Below are positions 63,814-64,000 of a stretch of DNA of 64,000 nt, in pieces. This DNA is from Flavobacterium sp. SLB02 (GTDB taxonomy: Bacteria > Bacteroidota > Bacteroidia > Flavobacteriales > Flavobacteriaceae): the NCBI RefSeq assembly GCF_009664855.1, contig NZ_CP045928.1, positions 3,823,186 through 3,887,185 of the forward strand, written 5' to 3'. Each line of letters starts with the position of its first letter. Position 1 is the first letter of the stretch. The position numbers and the translations under genes were made by a program. The notes beneath the pieces are model-generated. The model was not told the DNA's origin, made no database searches, and saw only the letters and a program-made list of their open reading frames with translations.

Positions 63814-64000
63814 ATGAAAAAACTAACCATTATTTTATTTCTGATTTTATTTTCCTTTACAAAAAAAGTAAATGCACAAAATGCTCAAGCAATCTTTCTG
63901 GAAAACCTCGAATCATTTGAAAGATTATCTAAAAACGAAAATGAATCGATAAGTTTAAACATCGTTTACGAAGCTCGAAAGTTTTTGATAGATATAACCG
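63814..64000 (+). CDS. 5' end of a truncated exported protein
   Basis: An ATG at 63814 opens a frame with a clear signal peptide (K-K-L-T-I-I-L-F-L-I-L-F-S-F-T-K-K-V-N-A-Q) and a mature start N-A-Q-A-I-F-L-E-N-L-E-S-F-E-R-L-S-K. It runs off the window. The family is not recognised. Confidence 0.7.
   Translation, partial: MKKLTIILFLILFSFTKKVNAQNAQAIFLENLESFERLSKNENESISLNIVYEARKFLIDIT

Overview
This window is a chromosomal segment from a Bacteroidota bacterium, most likely Flavobacterium or a close relative. The evidence is the low GC content, the many TAnnTTTG -7 promoter elements just upstream of genes, the near absence of Shine-Dalgarno sequences, lipoprotein and 'SFSQ/TAQ'-type signal peptides, and family markers such as a TonB receptor with a DUF4249 partner, a PUR-alpha-like DUF3276 protein, long NusB, a cyclophilin-FKBP fusion and monomeric isocitrate dehydrogenase. 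I found no tRNA, rRNA, CRISPR array, prophage or insertion sequence. The window cuts one gene at the left edge (1-113) and one at the right edge (63814-64000).

Layout. 1-3300: a partial hydrolase, an L,D-transpeptidase lipoprotein, and a TetR regulator followed by a Tet(X)-like flavin monooxygenase. 3656-8690 (minus): guaB with a small partner gene, a DUF5723 outer-membrane protein with a lipoprotein, and HMG-CoA lyase. 8956-10283 (plus): satD and a DUF3307 membrane gene behind an unusual operator-like array, then pyrD. 11564-13300: a frameshifted secreted-protein remnant and a formylglycine-generating-enzyme homologue. 13532-19895: pepT, yajC, nusB, an amino-acid dehydrogenase and an ABC exporter. 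19949-25232: DUF3276, three alpha/beta hydrolases, CsaA, a thioredoxin-like protein, a possible structured leader with a GreA/Rnk-like gene, and a cytochrome c lipoprotein. 25329-31250 (minus): PPIase fusion, MFS transporter, cupin, TIM-barrel protein, FMN reductase, an archaemetzincin lipoprotein and two further lipoproteins. 31513-35271: trmD, rplS with a candidate leader, and icd. 35480-43718: TonB receptor with DUF4249, GyrI-like, DinB, an exported Rid-like protein, thiN, rlmF, a YgjV-like gene and a lipoprotein hydrolase. 43932-49862: uvrB, TerB-like gene, esterase, dipeptide epimerase, AONS-like PLP enzyme and a YehS-like gene. 50012-54293: a LytTR two-component pair, DUF5694 and sucC. 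54709-62439: gltB, gltD and lysA. 62842-64000: two small membrane proteins and the truncated exported protein.

Most genes are core metabolism: purine and pyrimidine synthesis, glutamate and lysine synthesis, the TCA cycle, translation and repair. They sit in short transcription units. The intergenic spacers are unusual because many are built from a few recurring, self-complementary sequence families, some of which double as terminators.

The most notable signal is upstream of satD. Three TATTAC-N8-GTAATA palindromes repeat with an exact 28-bp period, so inverted half-sites alternate every 14 bp, and the last one covers the promoter. The gene they precede encodes a protein with a GDEF-like motif and a C-terminal helix-turn-helix, followed by an overlapping membrane-protein gene. 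I infer a self-regulated sensor unit. Other points of interest are the Tet(X)-like enzyme with its own TetR gene, a lipoprotein gene that apparently lacks a standard start codon, a Rid-family protein that is exported and lacks the usual Arg, and a transcribed-looking leader with mutually exclusive hairpins before the GreA/Rnk-like gene.
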